Source: Pseudomonas alkylphenolica
Lineage (GTDB): Bacteria; Pseudomonadota; Gammaproteobacteria; Pseudomonadales; Pseudomonadaceae
DNA length: 64,000 bases
Assembly (NCBI RefSeq): GCF_016009175.1
Contig: NZ_JADUCM010000001.1
Location: forward strand, 62,001-126,000
Reading direction: 5' to 3'
Within the stretch, counting starts at the first letter, position 1. Each line of letters starts with the position of its first letter. Shown piece by piece: positions 50,975 to 60,086 of the stretch. The notes beneath the pieces were generated by a model. It was not told the origin of the DNA. It worked only from the letters and a program-made list of their open reading frames with translations, and ran no database searches. Both the position numbers and the translations under genes were made by a program.

Positions 50975-52174
50975 TTATGAGTAGAAGGTCGGGGTAGGGC
51001 GCGTACCGTTCAGCGCCCATTCGCCCAGTTCATGGATGCGGTAATCCACCGGGTCGTGCAGGGTCTGGGTGCGCAGGTTGCGCCAGTGCCGGTCGAAGCG
51101 CAGCGAGGCATGGGTGGCGCGGGCGCCGGTGACTTCGAACAGGCGGTTGCAGATATCCAGGCCATGGCGGGTGGCGGCGACTTTCGCGGTGCCGATGGCC
51201 AGCGCCAGTTGCGCGCGTTCCTCGGCGCCCAGGGCCTGTTCCTTGGCCCAGGCGCGGTCGAGCAGTTCGGCCGCGCGCTCGACCAGCAGGCGCACGCTTT
51301 CAAGGCCCACCCAGAACTCGCCATAGTGACGCAGCACATGGGGGTCTTCGCCGCTGTGCCGGGCCGTGGAACGGAACCAGGGGCGGCTTTCGTTGAGGGT
51401 GTACTGGCGCGCCTCTTCGAACGCGCCTTCAGTGATGCCGAGGAACATGTTGGCGAAATGCAGCTGCGCGATCAGTGGCCGCAGGCACGCGAACGGCGTA
51501 CTCAGCGGGCCGGGATCGAGCAGCAGTTCGCTGTGTTCGACCCGTACCCGTTCGAAGGTGGCGCTGCCACTGTCGGTCTGGCGCTGGCCGATGTTGTTCC
51601 AGTCACCGTGCAGGGTAATGCCGGTTCGCCCGGTCGGAATGGCGGCGATCAGCAGTTTGCCGCCGGCGCTTTCATCGACCGCAGAGGCGATCAGCATTTC
51701 CGAATCGCTGGCGCCGGAGCAGAAGCTTTTTTTACCCGAGAACTCGCACCAGCCGTCGAAGTGCTTGACCACGGTACGGGTGTCCAGCGGGTTGAGCGCG
51801 TTGCCCCAGAACCAGTGCTTGCGCGCCGTCAGTTCGTACCAGGGCTGCCATTGCTCGGGGCGGGAGAACAGGCGCACGGTGGCCAGCATCAAGTGCTGGA
51901 AGCCAAACACATGGGCAATGGAGCTGTCGACCCGGGCGAACTGGCGCACCACTTCAAAGGTTTCGCTCCAGCTGGCACCCAGGCCGCCGTATTGCGTCGG
52001 GATCATCAGGCCGAGCAGACCGCTGGCGCGCAGCGCATCACGCTCGGCCTTGGGTGTACCGCCACGGGCGTCGCGCTCGATGGCGGTTTCGGCGAACTGG
52101 GCGGCCAGCTCACGGGCGATCTGTACGGGCGTTTGCACGGTGTGGCGCGAAGGCAGGGGCATGGTCGTGGTCAT
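50975..52174 (-). CDS. sfnC: Acyl-CoA dehydrogenase-fold monooxygenase, SfnC/DszC-like
   Basis: A 399-residue flavin-dependent monooxygenase of the DszC branch. Features: ALRASGLLGLMIPTQYGGLG, FGFQHLMLATVRLFSRPEQW, WFWGNALNPLDTRT, KKSFCSGASDSEML, and the branch-typical end RFDRHWRNLRTQTLHDPVDY. It probably oxidises an organosulfur compound with FMNH2. The gene order E-C-R matches sfnECR of P. putida. ATG 52174 is preceded by GAGGC; 8 bp separate it from the reductase gene. Confidence 0.85.
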   Translation of the reverse strand: MTTTMPLPSRHTVQTPVQIARELAAQFAETAIERDARGGTPKAERDALRASGLLGLMIPTQYGGLGASWSETFEVVRQFARVDSSIAHVFGFQHLMLATVRLFSRPEQWQPWYELTARKHWFWGNALNPLDTRTVVKHFDGWCEFSGKKSFCSGASDSEMLIASAVDESAGGKLLIAAIPTGRTGITLHGDWNNIGQRQTDSGSATFERVRVEHSELLLDPGPLSTPFACLRPLIAQLHFANMFLGITEGAFEEARQYTLNESRPWFRSTARHSGEDPHVLRHYGEFWVGLESVRLLVERAAELLDRAWAKEQALGAEERAQLALAIGTAKVAATRHGLDICNRLFEVTGARATHASLRFDRHWRNLRTQTLHDPVDYRIHELGEWALNGTRPTPTFYS

Positions 52175-52182
52175 GGTCTGCC

Positions 52183-52752
52183 TCAGGCGATCTTGCGCAG
52201 CGGGCTGGCGCTGACAACACCCGACAGCGTCGCGGCGGCGCGCTCGGCGGCCAGGGCGATGCGGGCCTTCAGCGCCGGGCTGGTGATCTGGTAATCCTCG
52301 AAATCGGCCTGGGCACCGTAGACGCCGATGGGCAAGGTCAGGGCCTGGAAGAAGCTGAACAGCGGGCGCAGTTGATGGTCGATGACCAGCGCATGGCGCT
52401 CGCTGCCACCGGTGGCGGCGAGCAGTACCGGGGTGTCGATCAATGCGTCCTGGCCGATCAGGTCGAACAGGTGCTTGAACTGCCCGGGGTACGAGCCGCG
52501 ATACACCGGCGCGGCGACGATCAGCAGGTCGGCCTGTTCGATCGCCAGCAGTTCGGTTTCCACGTCGGCTGGCAGCTCGCTGCGCGACAGGGCGCCGCCC
52601 ACCGGGCGAGCGATGTCGCCCAGTTCGATGACCCGGACATTGAAGTCCAGGTGCTGGCCAAGGGCAGTGATCAGCGCCTCCGTCAGGACCAGGGTACGGG
52701 AAGGGCGCCAGGCCCCACCGGAAACAGCGACGATGTTGAAAGCAGTGCTCAT
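52183..52752 (-). CDS. sfnE: NAD(P)H-dependent FMN reductase (SfnE/MsuE)
   Basis: A 189-residue flavodoxin-fold FMN reductase of the MsuE/SsuE family. The FMN-binding part is VAVSGGAWRPSRTLVL at the N-terminus and AAPVYRGSYPGQFKHLFDLI at about 80-98, followed by LLAATGGSERHALVIDHQLR. It supplies FMNH2 to the monooxygenases of this operon. It is the first gene; the 400-bp upstream region contains candidate regulatory palindromes. Confidence 0.89.
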   Translation of the reverse strand: MSTAFNIVAVSGGAWRPSRTLVLTEALITALGQHLDFNVRVIELGDIARPVGGALSRSELPADVETELLAIEQADLLIVAAPVYRGSYPGQFKHLFDLIGQDALIDTPVLLAATGGSERHALVIDHQLRPLFSFFQALTLPIGVYGAQADFEDYQITSPALKARIALAAERAAATLSGVVSASPLRKIA

Positions 52753-53164
52753 GATTCAAGTTCCTTGGCGCAGTGGTTTGCCTGAGTGGAGCAAGAGCCG
52801 TTCCAGTTTTTGAATGTGTTTAAAAACAATGGTTTACTGGTTTTTAACGACAATTGTCGTGTTGCCTGAGCGCCGCAAGTGTTGGTCTGTTGTTGCCTGG
52901 CAAACAGTTGCGTGGGTGTTGGCCGGTGAACAGCGCGGGGCGATGGGTGCTTTTTAAGGGGAGAGGTTATATTCCGTCCAATTATTAATAACGATATATT
53001 AATAATAAAAATGAATATGCTTGTAGGAGCCAGGCTTGCCGGCGAACCAGGCACAGCGGTGCCCCTGATGCACCGCGTCATCGTTTTTCGCGGGCAAGCC
53101 ACGCTCCCACAGGTTGGGGTGTACCGCAGACGTGGGGAACCCAATTTTGGGGAACCACACCCGG
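52753..53164. promoter_or_regulatory. sfnE upstream region with palindromes and REP pair
   Basis: The gap upstream of sfnE has a perfect 14-bp palindrome ACGACAATTGTCGT (52847-52860) and an AT-rich perfect inverted repeat TTATTAATA-N6-TATTAATAA (52982-53005). Two REP elements of opposite orientation follow at 53022-53046 and 53088-53113. The palindromes are candidates for CysB or another sulfur-status regulator; this is inference. No gene is seen apart from the mini protein to the right. Confidence 0.5.
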
Positions 53165-53251
53165 TCAAAGAATGGCGGTAAAGGCCCACAGATCAAGCAG
53201 CAGCACCAGCGCCGCTACGCAGGCCAGGAAGTATGTCTCTGAGCTTGTCAT
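53165..53251 (-). CDS. Possible mini membrane protein
   Basis: A 28-codon frame (MTSSETYFLACVAAL start) with one hydrophobic helix and an LDLWAF motif resembling the first helix of PLDc_N-type small membrane proteins (usual pattern D-x-W-A). A GGGGA site lies upstream. The peptide ends before the second helix that such proteins have, so it may be a shortened relative. The call is tentative. Confidence 0.38.
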   Translation of the reverse strand: MTSSETYFLACVAALVLLLDLWAFTAIL

Positions 53252-53307
53252 GACCAGGTCCCCATCGTGATGGTGTGTTGGGGACCTGGTGCAAATTCCG
53301 CTCCAGG

Positions 53308-55449
53308 CTAAACGCGAAATTGCTGCATCAGCCCCTGCTGATGGTTGGCCAGGCGGTTCAGCGCCTGGCTCACCTGGGCCGACTCTTGCGCCTGCCCCGA
53401 GAGGGATTCGGTGACATCGCGAATGGTCGCCACGTTGGTGTTGATCTCTTCGGCGACCGCGCTCTGCTCCTCGGCGGCACTGGCAATCTGCAGGTTCATG
53501 TCGGTGATGACCGACACCGATTCGCCAATCTGGCGCAAGGCGGCAACCGCCTGTTCGACCTGCTCGACGCTGCCTTGCGCCTGCTGGTAACTGTTGCTCA
53601 TCGAGCTGACCACGTCGCGGGTGCCGCGTTGCAGGCCTTCGATGACCTGACGGATTTCCTCCACCGAGTCCTGGGTGCGCCGGGCCAGGTTGCGCACCTC
53701 GTCGGCCACCACGGCAAATCCGCGCCCGGCTTCACCCGCACGTGCGGCTTCGATGGCGGCATTGAGGGCGAGCAGGTTGGTCTGTTCGGCAATGCTGCGG
53801 ATCACTTCCAGCACCGAACCGATCTGTTCGCTGTTGGCCGCCAGGCCTTCGACCTGGGCCATGGCGCTGCTCATGTCGACGGCCAGGGCATCGATGGCGC
53901 TGGTGGTACGGCCAATCACCGTGAGCCCTTCACGGGTGGCGAGGTCGGCACCTCGGGCAGCATCGGCGGCCTGTGCGGCGCTGCGCGCAACATCCTGGGC
54001 AGTGGCGCTCATTTCGTTGGAGGCGGTGGCCACCTGGTCGACTTCACGGTACTGCTGCTGCATGCCGGCGCTGGTCTGGCTGGCGATGGCCGCGGCCTGG
54101 TCGGCAGTGCCGCGGGCGTCCTGCACCGAGCGTTTGACGTCGGCGATCACTGGTTGCAGCTTGTCGAGGAAGCGGTTGAACCAGCCGGCCAACTCGCCCA
54201 GTTCGTCCTTGCGTGCATAGTCGAGGCGCCGGGTCAGGTCGCCCTCACCGCTGGCGATGTCCTTGAGCATGCTGGCCACGCCGAGGATCGGCCGGGTCAC
54301 ACCGCGCGCGGTCAACCACACCAGCAGCAGGCCGGCGATGGCGGCGGCGACCCCGAGCAGCAGTTCCAGCCAGGTGCCCTGGGCATTGCGCTGGTCCAGA
54401 TCGCTTTGCAAGGCCATGGCCGGTGCCAGCAGGGTGGTCATCGGTACGTTGAGCAGCACGCCCCAGGGCTGGGCGTCTGCAATCGGCTGCAGCGGTGTCA
54501 GCACCTGCAGGTAGCCGTTCGCCTGGCCTTCATGGGCCTGGCCCTGACGTTGCAGTGCCAGCAGTTGCTCGGCGTTGTCGGCGTAGGCCTTGGACAGACT
54601 TTGTCCGAGCAGGCCGGCGTCGCTGCTGTAGCCGGCCAGCAACCCGGCCGGGCTGACAATGCTGATAGCGCCCTGGCCTTGATACAGGCCTTGGCTGCCT
54701 GTGGCTGCCAACTGCTGGAGGTTGCTGAGGCTGATGTCCATGCCGACCACCGCGATCAGGCGACCGTTGTCGATGACCGGAAAGGTCAGGGTGGTGATCA
54801 GGGTTTTCTGCCCCGAGGCGTCATCGAAGTACGGGTTCAGCAAGCACGGCTTGAGGCGTTGTTTCGGGCAGTTGAACCAGGTGTTGAACGGGGTGCCGTC
54901 GAGCATCGGCGTGGCGTCGCTGATCATGTCTTCGGTCACCGCCAGCGTGCTCAGGCTGCCACCGCGCTGCGCCCAGTAGGTCGCAAAACGGCCCCGTTCA
55001 TTGCTGCCCGACTCGGCGCGTCCGACAAAGCTGGCGTCGTCGCCGCTCAACTGATCGGGCTCGAACACCAGGTACAGGCTGAGCAGTTGCGGGTTGGCCT
55101 GCAGCGACTCTTTGACCTGCTGGTTGAGGGCGTCACGCAGGGCCTGTCCACCCACGTTCAGTTTCTGCAGCTGGCTGCGCTGGCGCAGCACTTCGCGGGA
55201 CAGGTTCAAGCCGTCCTGGTAGGCCGCCATGAAGTAGCGCTGGATGGTCAGCGCCTGCACCTTGCCTTCCCCGTGCATGCGTTCGCGTGCCGACGCTTCG
55301 AGCATCTGCGCACTGCTTGCCTTGACCAGCGTGGTACCCACCCCCATGCGGTACAGCGAGATACAGATAAGCATGGCGACGATGGCCAGCAGACAGAGGC
55401 CGGTCAGCAGGGTGATTTTCCACTGGATGGAAAGCCGGTTGAGAGGCAT
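53308..55449 (-). CDS. Methyl-accepting chemotaxis protein with dCache-type sensor
   Basis: A 713-residue chemoreceptor. Helix 1 is at about 10-32 ([20 protein letters not shown]), followed by a large periplasmic sensor of roughly 320 residues of dCache type ([31 protein letters not shown] with MDISL). Helix 2 is at about 360-382, then a HAMP region ([20 protein letters not shown]). The cytoplasmic hairpin has the conserved tip [20 protein letters not shown]. It controls swimming direction through CheA/CheW. The ligand is not predictable from sequence alone; dCache receptors often bind amino acids, polyamines or organic acids. Confidence 0.92.
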   Translation of the reverse strand: MPLNRLSIQWKITLLTGLCLLAIVAMLICISLYRMGVGTTLVKASSAQMLEASARERMHGEGKVQALTIQRYFMAAYQDGLNLSREVLRQRSQLQKLNVGGQALRDALNQQVKESLQANPQLLSLYLVFEPDQLSGDDASFVGRAESGSNERGRFATYWAQRGGSLSTLAVTEDMISDATPMLDGTPFNTWFNCPKQRLKPCLLNPYFDDASGQKTLITTLTFPVIDNGRLIAVVGMDISLSNLQQLAATGSQGLYQGQGAISIVSPAGLLAGYSSDAGLLGQSLSKAYADNAEQLLALQRQGQAHEGQANGYLQVLTPLQPIADAQPWGVLLNVPMTTLLAPAMALQSDLDQRNAQGTWLELLLGVAAAIAGLLLVWLTARGVTRPILGVASMLKDIASGEGDLTRRLDYARKDELGELAGWFNRFLDKLQPVIADVKRSVQDARGTADQAAAIASQTSAGMQQQYREVDQVATASNEMSATAQDVARSAAQAADAARGADLATREGLTVIGRTTSAIDALAVDMSSAMAQVEGLAANSEQIGSVLEVIRSIAEQTNLLALNAAIEAARAGEAGRGFAVVADEVRNLARRTQDSVEEIRQVIEGLQRGTRDVVSSMSNSYQQAQGSVEQVEQAVAALRQIGESVSVITDMNLQIASAAEEQSAVAEEINTNVATIRDVTESLSGQAQESAQVSQALNRLANHQQGLMQQFRV

Positions 55450-55755
55450 TGAAGCGGTCCTTGTGCGAAAGGGAGCGGGTAGAGGTCCGACGATGTGCGC
55501 AGTTTCAGGAAGTCGACAGGACCCGGCGGCTAGGTAAATCGGGTGGCGCAGACAGGGCTAATGGCTACCTGATATCATTTTCCAGCACATTTCACGCCAT
55601 ACTGACTAAAGTGCTTTAGTTTCAATGGGTTAATTTAAGTTGAAGTATCTTTTGGGGCGTAGGTAGATGGGCTAAGCGTCAAATTTTGCGACAAACTGTC
55701 TCGTAGTGAATCATTGACCGGCTAATTGCCGTTGTAGAACTCAGGGAGCGTCAGC
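55450..55755. other. Divergent intergenic region with a palindrome
   Basis: This 306-bp gap separates the divergent chemoreceptor and DUF726-like genes. It contains a near-perfect palindrome ACTAAAG-TG-CTTTAGT (55605-55620). I found no clear flagellar-type promoter for the receptor gene and no coding sequence. Confidence 0.45.
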
Positions 55756-57255
55756 GTGGCAAAACAGCAACAATCGAGGGGCGAAACCAGTCACCGGAGA
55801 TTCAAGTTCTCCACCCAGCGAACTGTTCAAGCCACAGAAGCCAACCTGTTCATACATGGTTATTCGGCGGGGCATGACCTTGACGATCGACAGGCACTGT
55901 CGTGCAGTATTCCCCACGAGCTACATGCGCAGCTGAATATCTTCGCGTTCTGGGAGTCCAGTCATTTCACCCGCATTAACCCGACTACCAAAAAGCTGAT
56001 TCTCGCGGCCACGCGCGTGCATGTTGCGGCTTCGTTAGTTGCATTGGCTGCAGACCGGGTCGTCCACTTCGCGGCGATTCGCAACAGGGCCGAAGAAATG
56101 GGCCGCGTGCTGTTAGAGCAACTTCGTGAGTACCTCAGGCAGCACCATCCCGAGGTAACCCGGGTCAATCTGATTGGCCACTCACTCGGTGGTCGCGTTG
56201 TGGTGACAGCACTGCGAAACCAGCCATTGATGCAGTCCGGCTTGTCGCCGCAAATCGACAATGTTTTGCTGATGGCGGCCGCTGTTGAAGTTTCATCGAC
56301 GGATGCCGCGGCTATGTTGCATCGGATCGACGGGCGCTTGATCAACGCGTATTCCAAGGCCGACGGCGTCCTGCTGCTGAATGCGGACGAAACCTGCCTG
56401 GGGCGTAATGAGGTCAAGTTCTTCGATAACGTGCACATGGAGAAGTTTGATCACTCCGACTATTGGCCCAAGTTGCGCGACGTGATGAAAAAGGCGGCGT
56501 TCTCGGTGCTGGCCGACCCTGACACCAGCCTTGCGTTGCGCCCGGAAAACGACTTCGCCAAGAAGGACATTCACCTGTACCAGGTGCTTGCATGTTCTGA
56601 CGCAGGCTTGCTTGAAGCCGCGATCACGCACCTTAAAAGCAGCAGCTGGACCTCGATAAGCGACGGCGAGGCAGACCGTGCGTTGGCGTTCACCCGCGAA
56701 CTGCAAGCGGTTGCCGGGCATTTCCTGGTAAATTTTGCCCGGGGTAATGGCCTGCGTTACTCGAAGGTCCTGATGATGCTGGCCGAACATTACGGCCTCG
56801 GCGCGCAGCTTCACCATTGCGCCAAGGTGTACGAGTACGAGGCCGTACTGCTTAACCATGTGTTCCAGCATGCCTTCCCCGAGGGCCACCCCCTGGCGAA
56901 CGCGAGCATCGACGAGGTCAAAGCGTTGCCGCAAAGCGACTACCTGGCTGCCGTGGATGCTCTGGCCCAGCGCCTGACGCTTGCGTCGTGCTTTCAGTTG
57001 ACCGGTGAGGCAGGCAATTCACTGGTGTCGCTGCCGGCGGAGCAGGGCGCGATGGCATCCGACATCGCCTTTGCCGATACCGTGCAAACCTACTGGCAAA
57101 GCGCTGTCGAGCGGCTGCGTAGCCTGGAAAAGCAAGCCTCGCGGGTGCTGACCAACCTGAGCACGGCAATCAAGCCGGGTTACTCGGCGTTGATCCCCGC
57201 TATCGCCGTGGTGCATTACGCGCGCCTGCAACTGGGGGACGAGTACCTGATCTAG
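55756..57255 (+). CDS. DUF726-like alpha/beta-hydrolase protein
   Basis: A 499-residue protein with an alpha/beta-hydrolase core near the N-terminus: LFIHGYSAGHDLDD (oxyanion region) at about 30-45 and the nucleophile elbow GHSLGGRVVVTALRN around 140. It resembles the DUF726 (TMCO4-like) family in that arrangement, though the membrane part is lacking. The C-terminal 250 residues are helical with no recognised domain. The activity could be a lipase or esterase; no substrate is indicated. GTG 55756 is preceded by GGGAG. Neighbours do not suggest a pathway. Confidence 0.7.
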   Translation: MAKQQQSRGETSHRRFKFSTQRTVQATEANLFIHGYSAGHDLDDRQALSCSIPHELHAQLNIFAFWESSHFTRINPTTKKLILAATRVHVAASLVALAADRVVHFAAIRNRAEEMGRVLLEQLREYLRQHHPEVTRVNLIGHSLGGRVVVTALRNQPLMQSGLSPQIDNVLLMAAAVEVSSTDAAAMLHRIDGRLINAYSKADGVLLLNADETCLGRNEVKFFDNVHMEKFDHSDYWPKLRDVMKKAAFSVLADPDTSLALRPENDFAKKDIHLYQVLACSDAGLLEAAITHLKSSSWTSISDGEADRALAFTRELQAVAGHFLVNFARGNGLRYSKVLMMLAEHYGLGAQLHHCAKVYEYEAVLLNHVFQHAFPEGHPLANASIDEVKALPQSDYLAAVDALAQRLTLASCFQLTGEAGNSLVSLPAEQGAMASDIAFADTVQTYWQSAVERLRSLEKQASRVLTNLSTAIKPGYSALIPAIAVVHYARLQLGDEYLI

Positions 57256-57371
57256 TCGGCCTGCGTGGCCTGGCTTGCAAACAGGAAGGAAAGGGCCGAC
57301 GCCGTGATGCGAGATACCGTACGATTCGGCACCCTGTATCAACGCCCACTCGCCCAAAGGATGCTGTACCG

Positions 57372-58115
57372 ATGGACCCTCTCTACCTCATCGCCCTGGG
57401 CGCCATTGTCGCGGGCTTCGTTCAAGGCCTTTCCGGGTTTGCCTTTGGCATGGTCGCGATGTCGTTCTGGGCCTGGAGCCTTGAACCCCAGGTTGCCGCC
57501 ACATTGACGGTGTTCGGTGGCCTCACCGGGCAGTTGATCGCGGCGTTCAGCATGCGTCGCGGTTTTCGTTGGCCGTTGCTGTGGCCCTTTGTACTGGGCG
57601 GCCTGGCGGGCATTCCGATGGGCGTGTGGGTGTTGCCCTACCTGGACATGCTCTGGTTCAAGGCGGTGTTCGGTACGTTGCTGGTGCTCTGGTGCCCGTT
57701 GATGTTGATGGCGCCACGCCTGCCCCGGTTGAACGGCGGGCGTCTGGCCGACGGCGCAGTAGGGCTTGCCGGTGGCGTGCTGGGCGGAATAGGCGGCTTT
57801 ACCGGCACGGTGCCGACGTTGTGGTGCACCCTGCGCGGCTTTGATCGCGATACGCAGCGCGCCGTCATTCAGAACTTCAACCTGTCGATGCTGATGGTGA
57901 CGATGCTCACCTACCTGGGCGCCGGGCTGGTGACGCGGGAGATGCTGCCCATGTTCGGCATAGTGGCGCCGGCGATGCTGCTGCCCACCTTGCTCGGCAC
58001 ACGGGTGTATGTGGGGATCAGTGAGCTGGCGTTCCGGCGGATTGTGCTCGGTTTGTTGACGCTGTCGGGTGTGGCGATGCTGATCGCATCGGTACCGACG
58101 TTGCTGGCTGGGTGA
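57372..58115 (+). CDS. TauE/SafE-family sulfite exporter-like permease
   Basis: A 247-residue inner-membrane protein with about eight hydrophobic segments in two similar halves, typical of TauE/SafE: GAIVAGFVQGLSGFAFGMVA in the first half and GLAGGVLGGIGGFTGTVPTL in the second. Family members export sulfite, sulfoacetate or other organic anions. In a region with two sulfur operons, sulfite export is plausible, but it is about 5 kb from the nearest sulfur gene and not in an operon with it. AAGGATG precedes the ATG. Confidence 0.86.
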   Translation: MDPLYLIALGAIVAGFVQGLSGFAFGMVAMSFWAWSLEPQVAATLTVFGGLTGQLIAAFSMRRGFRWPLLWPFVLGGLAGIPMGVWVLPYLDMLWFKAVFGTLLVLWCPLMLMAPRLPRLNGGRLADGAVGLAGGVLGGIGGFTGTVPTLWCTLRGFDRDTQRAVIQNFNLSMLMVTMLTYLGAGLVTREMLPMFGIVAPAMLLPTLLGTRVYVGISELAFRRIVLGLLTLSGVAMLIASVPTLLAG

Positions 58116-58138
58116 TCAGCGCTACGGGTCGGTGATGG

Positions 58139-58168
58139 GCATGACGGTCGTGCAACCTACCGTCATGC
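58139..58168. terminator. Hairpin between convergent genes
   Basis: GCATGACGGT (58139-58148) and ACCGTCATGC (58159-58168) form a perfect 10-bp stem with a 10-nt loop, after the TauE-like gene and before the stop of the minus-strand small gene. No T tract is present. Confidence 0.5.
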
Positions 58169-58209
58169 ACCCATGCCAACACCCGAGGCCCTGCAGCGCA
58201 GCGGTGTTA

Positions 58210-58413
58210 TCAGGCCGTTGCGCCGATCAGTTCAACGCCCCTGTCGGCCACATCGAGGAGAAACGGCAGCGGCAGGGGGTGTGGCGACTCCAGCGATGAA
58301 ACCTCAAAACCACCCACGACAAGGGGCTGACGCTGTTCCAGTACGATCGATTCCTGCGCCAGCCGGTTGAGCATGTTCGCGTGGTTCATGGCGATTTCGT
58401 TGAGCGTTGACAC
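58210..58413 (-). CDS. Small hypothetical protein
   Basis: A 67-residue protein starting at GTG 58413 (MSTLNEIAMNHANMLNRLAQ), with GGAG seven bases upstream. It is helical at the N-terminus, Pro- and Leu-rich in the middle (SPHPLPLPFLLDVAD). No family recognised. The frame is open to 58458 but lacks a site there. Confidence 0.55.
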   Translation of the reverse strand: MSTLNEIAMNHANMLNRLAQESIVLEQRQPLVVGGFEVSSLESPHPLPLPFLLDVADRGVELIGATA

Positions 58414-58844
58414 GTTACATCTCCGATAACAGATCAGGTGCCTCATCGGCGCCCGCAAACAATAATAATGACCGCTGCCGCGTCAGAATTACGTCTTTAC
58501 GGGGCTGCTGTGGCCGCATGTGCAATCGCCAAGCCAGACAATAGGGGGAGTGTCTGGCTAAGCGTTATTTGCGACGAGTGGTAATAAAACGGGTATTACG
58601 TAATAGCGCGTGGTACTTCATCAGTGTCAGTTCGGGTGGAAAATTGGCGCCATAAAACCTACAGTGGGTGCCATCAACTTGCCCTTGCCAAGACGCTGCC
58701 TTGCATCTTTAATTGTTACTGAATGTGAAGGCGCCACTGTATCAGCTATATCTTATCTATCAAGGCTTTAGACGCGCTTTAAGGTTTCATCAGGGTCTTT
58801 TTCTGATCTGCCCACAGACAACATCAAAGGACGTCGAAGAAGAA
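58414..58844. other. Upstream region of the exopolysaccharide locus
   Basis: This gap of about 430 bp includes a stem GCCAGACA (58533-58540) with TGTCTGGC (58551-58558), 8 bp with a 10-nt loop, and an AT-richer stretch that probably contains the promoter of the GNAT-type gene. The downstream gene's frame is open back to 58713 without a ribosome site. No other gene is seen. Confidence 0.45.
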
Positions 58845-60011
58845 ATGAAAGAGAACTTGGCAGTGGTAGTCCGAAAACTCATATCACCTTCCCTGCGTTA
58901 CGAGATAAGAAACGTTTCAAGCAAGTTACGGGAGTTCCTCGCACGGGCGTGTTTCTGGCGGTGGGAGGTCATTCGTTTCAAGCTGCAGCAGGAAAGCCCC
59001 TACGAATTTCTCTACATTGGCCGCAAGCAGCAGCGGGAGATGGCCAAGCTGCTCATCGGCGGCAAATCACAGGACAAATTGCAGGCGCAAATTCCGGTGG
59101 CCGACCGCCAGGCGCAACCTGACGCCTCGAGCCAGGTGGTGGTGATCAGCGAAATGCCTACGTCGGGATCGCTGAATGTGCCCCATTACCTCAGCGCGGT
59201 GGTGCCGCTGGGGCGATCGCTTGAGGACATCACCGCGCGTTACGACAGCGAGTTGCGCCGCAGCATTCGCAAGAACCGGCCGCTGTACAGCATGCGACGC
59301 ACAGTGTCGGATGAAGAGATTGCCATGGCCGACAAGGACCTGTTGCGGCCGTATGCCACGGCCAGGCAGGGCATTCATGCGGCGCAGTTTCCCACCGACG
59401 AGGTGTTTCGAATTGCCAAGACGGTCGGTCGCCTTGACCTGATCATGTTGGGCGATGAAGTGGTGGCCTGTCACCTGGGCTGCGAAATTACCCGGGGCGA
59501 TAAGCGCTACTGGAGCACGTTGCGCTTCGGCTATTGCGAGTCGGTGTTTTCTGATGCCAAAAAATTGCGTGAGGTGAACTCGATCACCACGTTCATGGCA
59601 CTTGAGTGGGCCCTGGAAAACGGCTTTGACTATTACGATATTGGCCTGTGTCTGGCGCGTCCGGATGACGGCTTGTTGAAGTGGAAGAGAAGGCGCGGCG
59701 GCGATGTCGATTCGCTGGGTAATCACTCTTATATGTTTGTGCGGTTACCAAAAAGAGGCGTTGCCAAGTTTCTCTGGGATACACCGTTGTTTGCAGTTGA
59801 AGGTGACAAGTTGACACTTCATCTTGGCCTGCCGGAGGGGCCGAGTGAAGAAGAACTCGCCAGTCGTTACCATGAAATGGTATTTGGCGGGTTGCATAAG
59901 ATATATGTGTATGGTGCTAAAAGTTCGGGCGAGGCATTTCTCGAAACCTTGCGCAGTCGTTATGCAAGTGTGCAGTCCCCACCGGCAATGGAAAGAATCT
60001 TATCCAACTGA
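58845..60011 (+). CDS. GNAT/FemAB-like acyltransferase
   Basis: A 388-residue cytoplasmic protein with a GNAT_6/FemAB-like fold. Marks are RRSIRKNRPLYSMRRTVSDE, the strand LIMLGDEVVACHLGCEI and NSITTFMALEWALENGFDYY with DIGLCLARP before a basic end. Such proteins often add acyl groups or amino acids to envelope polysaccharides. It is followed after 75 bp by a family 61 glycosyltransferase, so modification of the exopolysaccharide is likely. ATG 58845 starts the conserved part; GAAGAAGAA is a weak site. Confidence 0.75.
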   Translation: MKENLAVVVRKLISPSLRYEIRNVSSKLREFLARACFWRWEVIRFKLQQESPYEFLYIGRKQQREMAKLLIGGKSQDKLQAQIPVADRQAQPDASSQVVVISEMPTSGSLNVPHYLSAVVPLGRSLEDITARYDSELRRSIRKNRPLYSMRRTVSDEEIAMADKDLLRPYATARQGIHAAQFPTDEVFRIAKTVGRLDLIMLGDEVVACHLGCEITRGDKRYWSTLRFGYCESVFSDAKKLREVNSITTFMALEWALENGFDYYDIGLCLARPDDGLLKWKRRRGGDVDSLGNHSYMFVRLPKRGVAKFLWDTPLFAVEGDKLTLHLGLPEGPSEEELASRYHEMVFGGLHKIYVYGAKSSGEAFLETLRSRYASVQSPPAMERILSN

Positions 60012-60086
60012 GCAGCAGCGCATCGTGCTGAACTAGTTCCAGCACGATAACTGGCTATTCACCCTGCCACAAAGGGAGGACGCTTC

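Noticed and set aside
55605..55620. Palindrome as a flagellar (sigma-28) promoter for the chemoreceptor
   Set aside because: A TAAA element is present but the GCCGATAA-type -10 element is not at a suitable distance, so I record it only as a palindrome.
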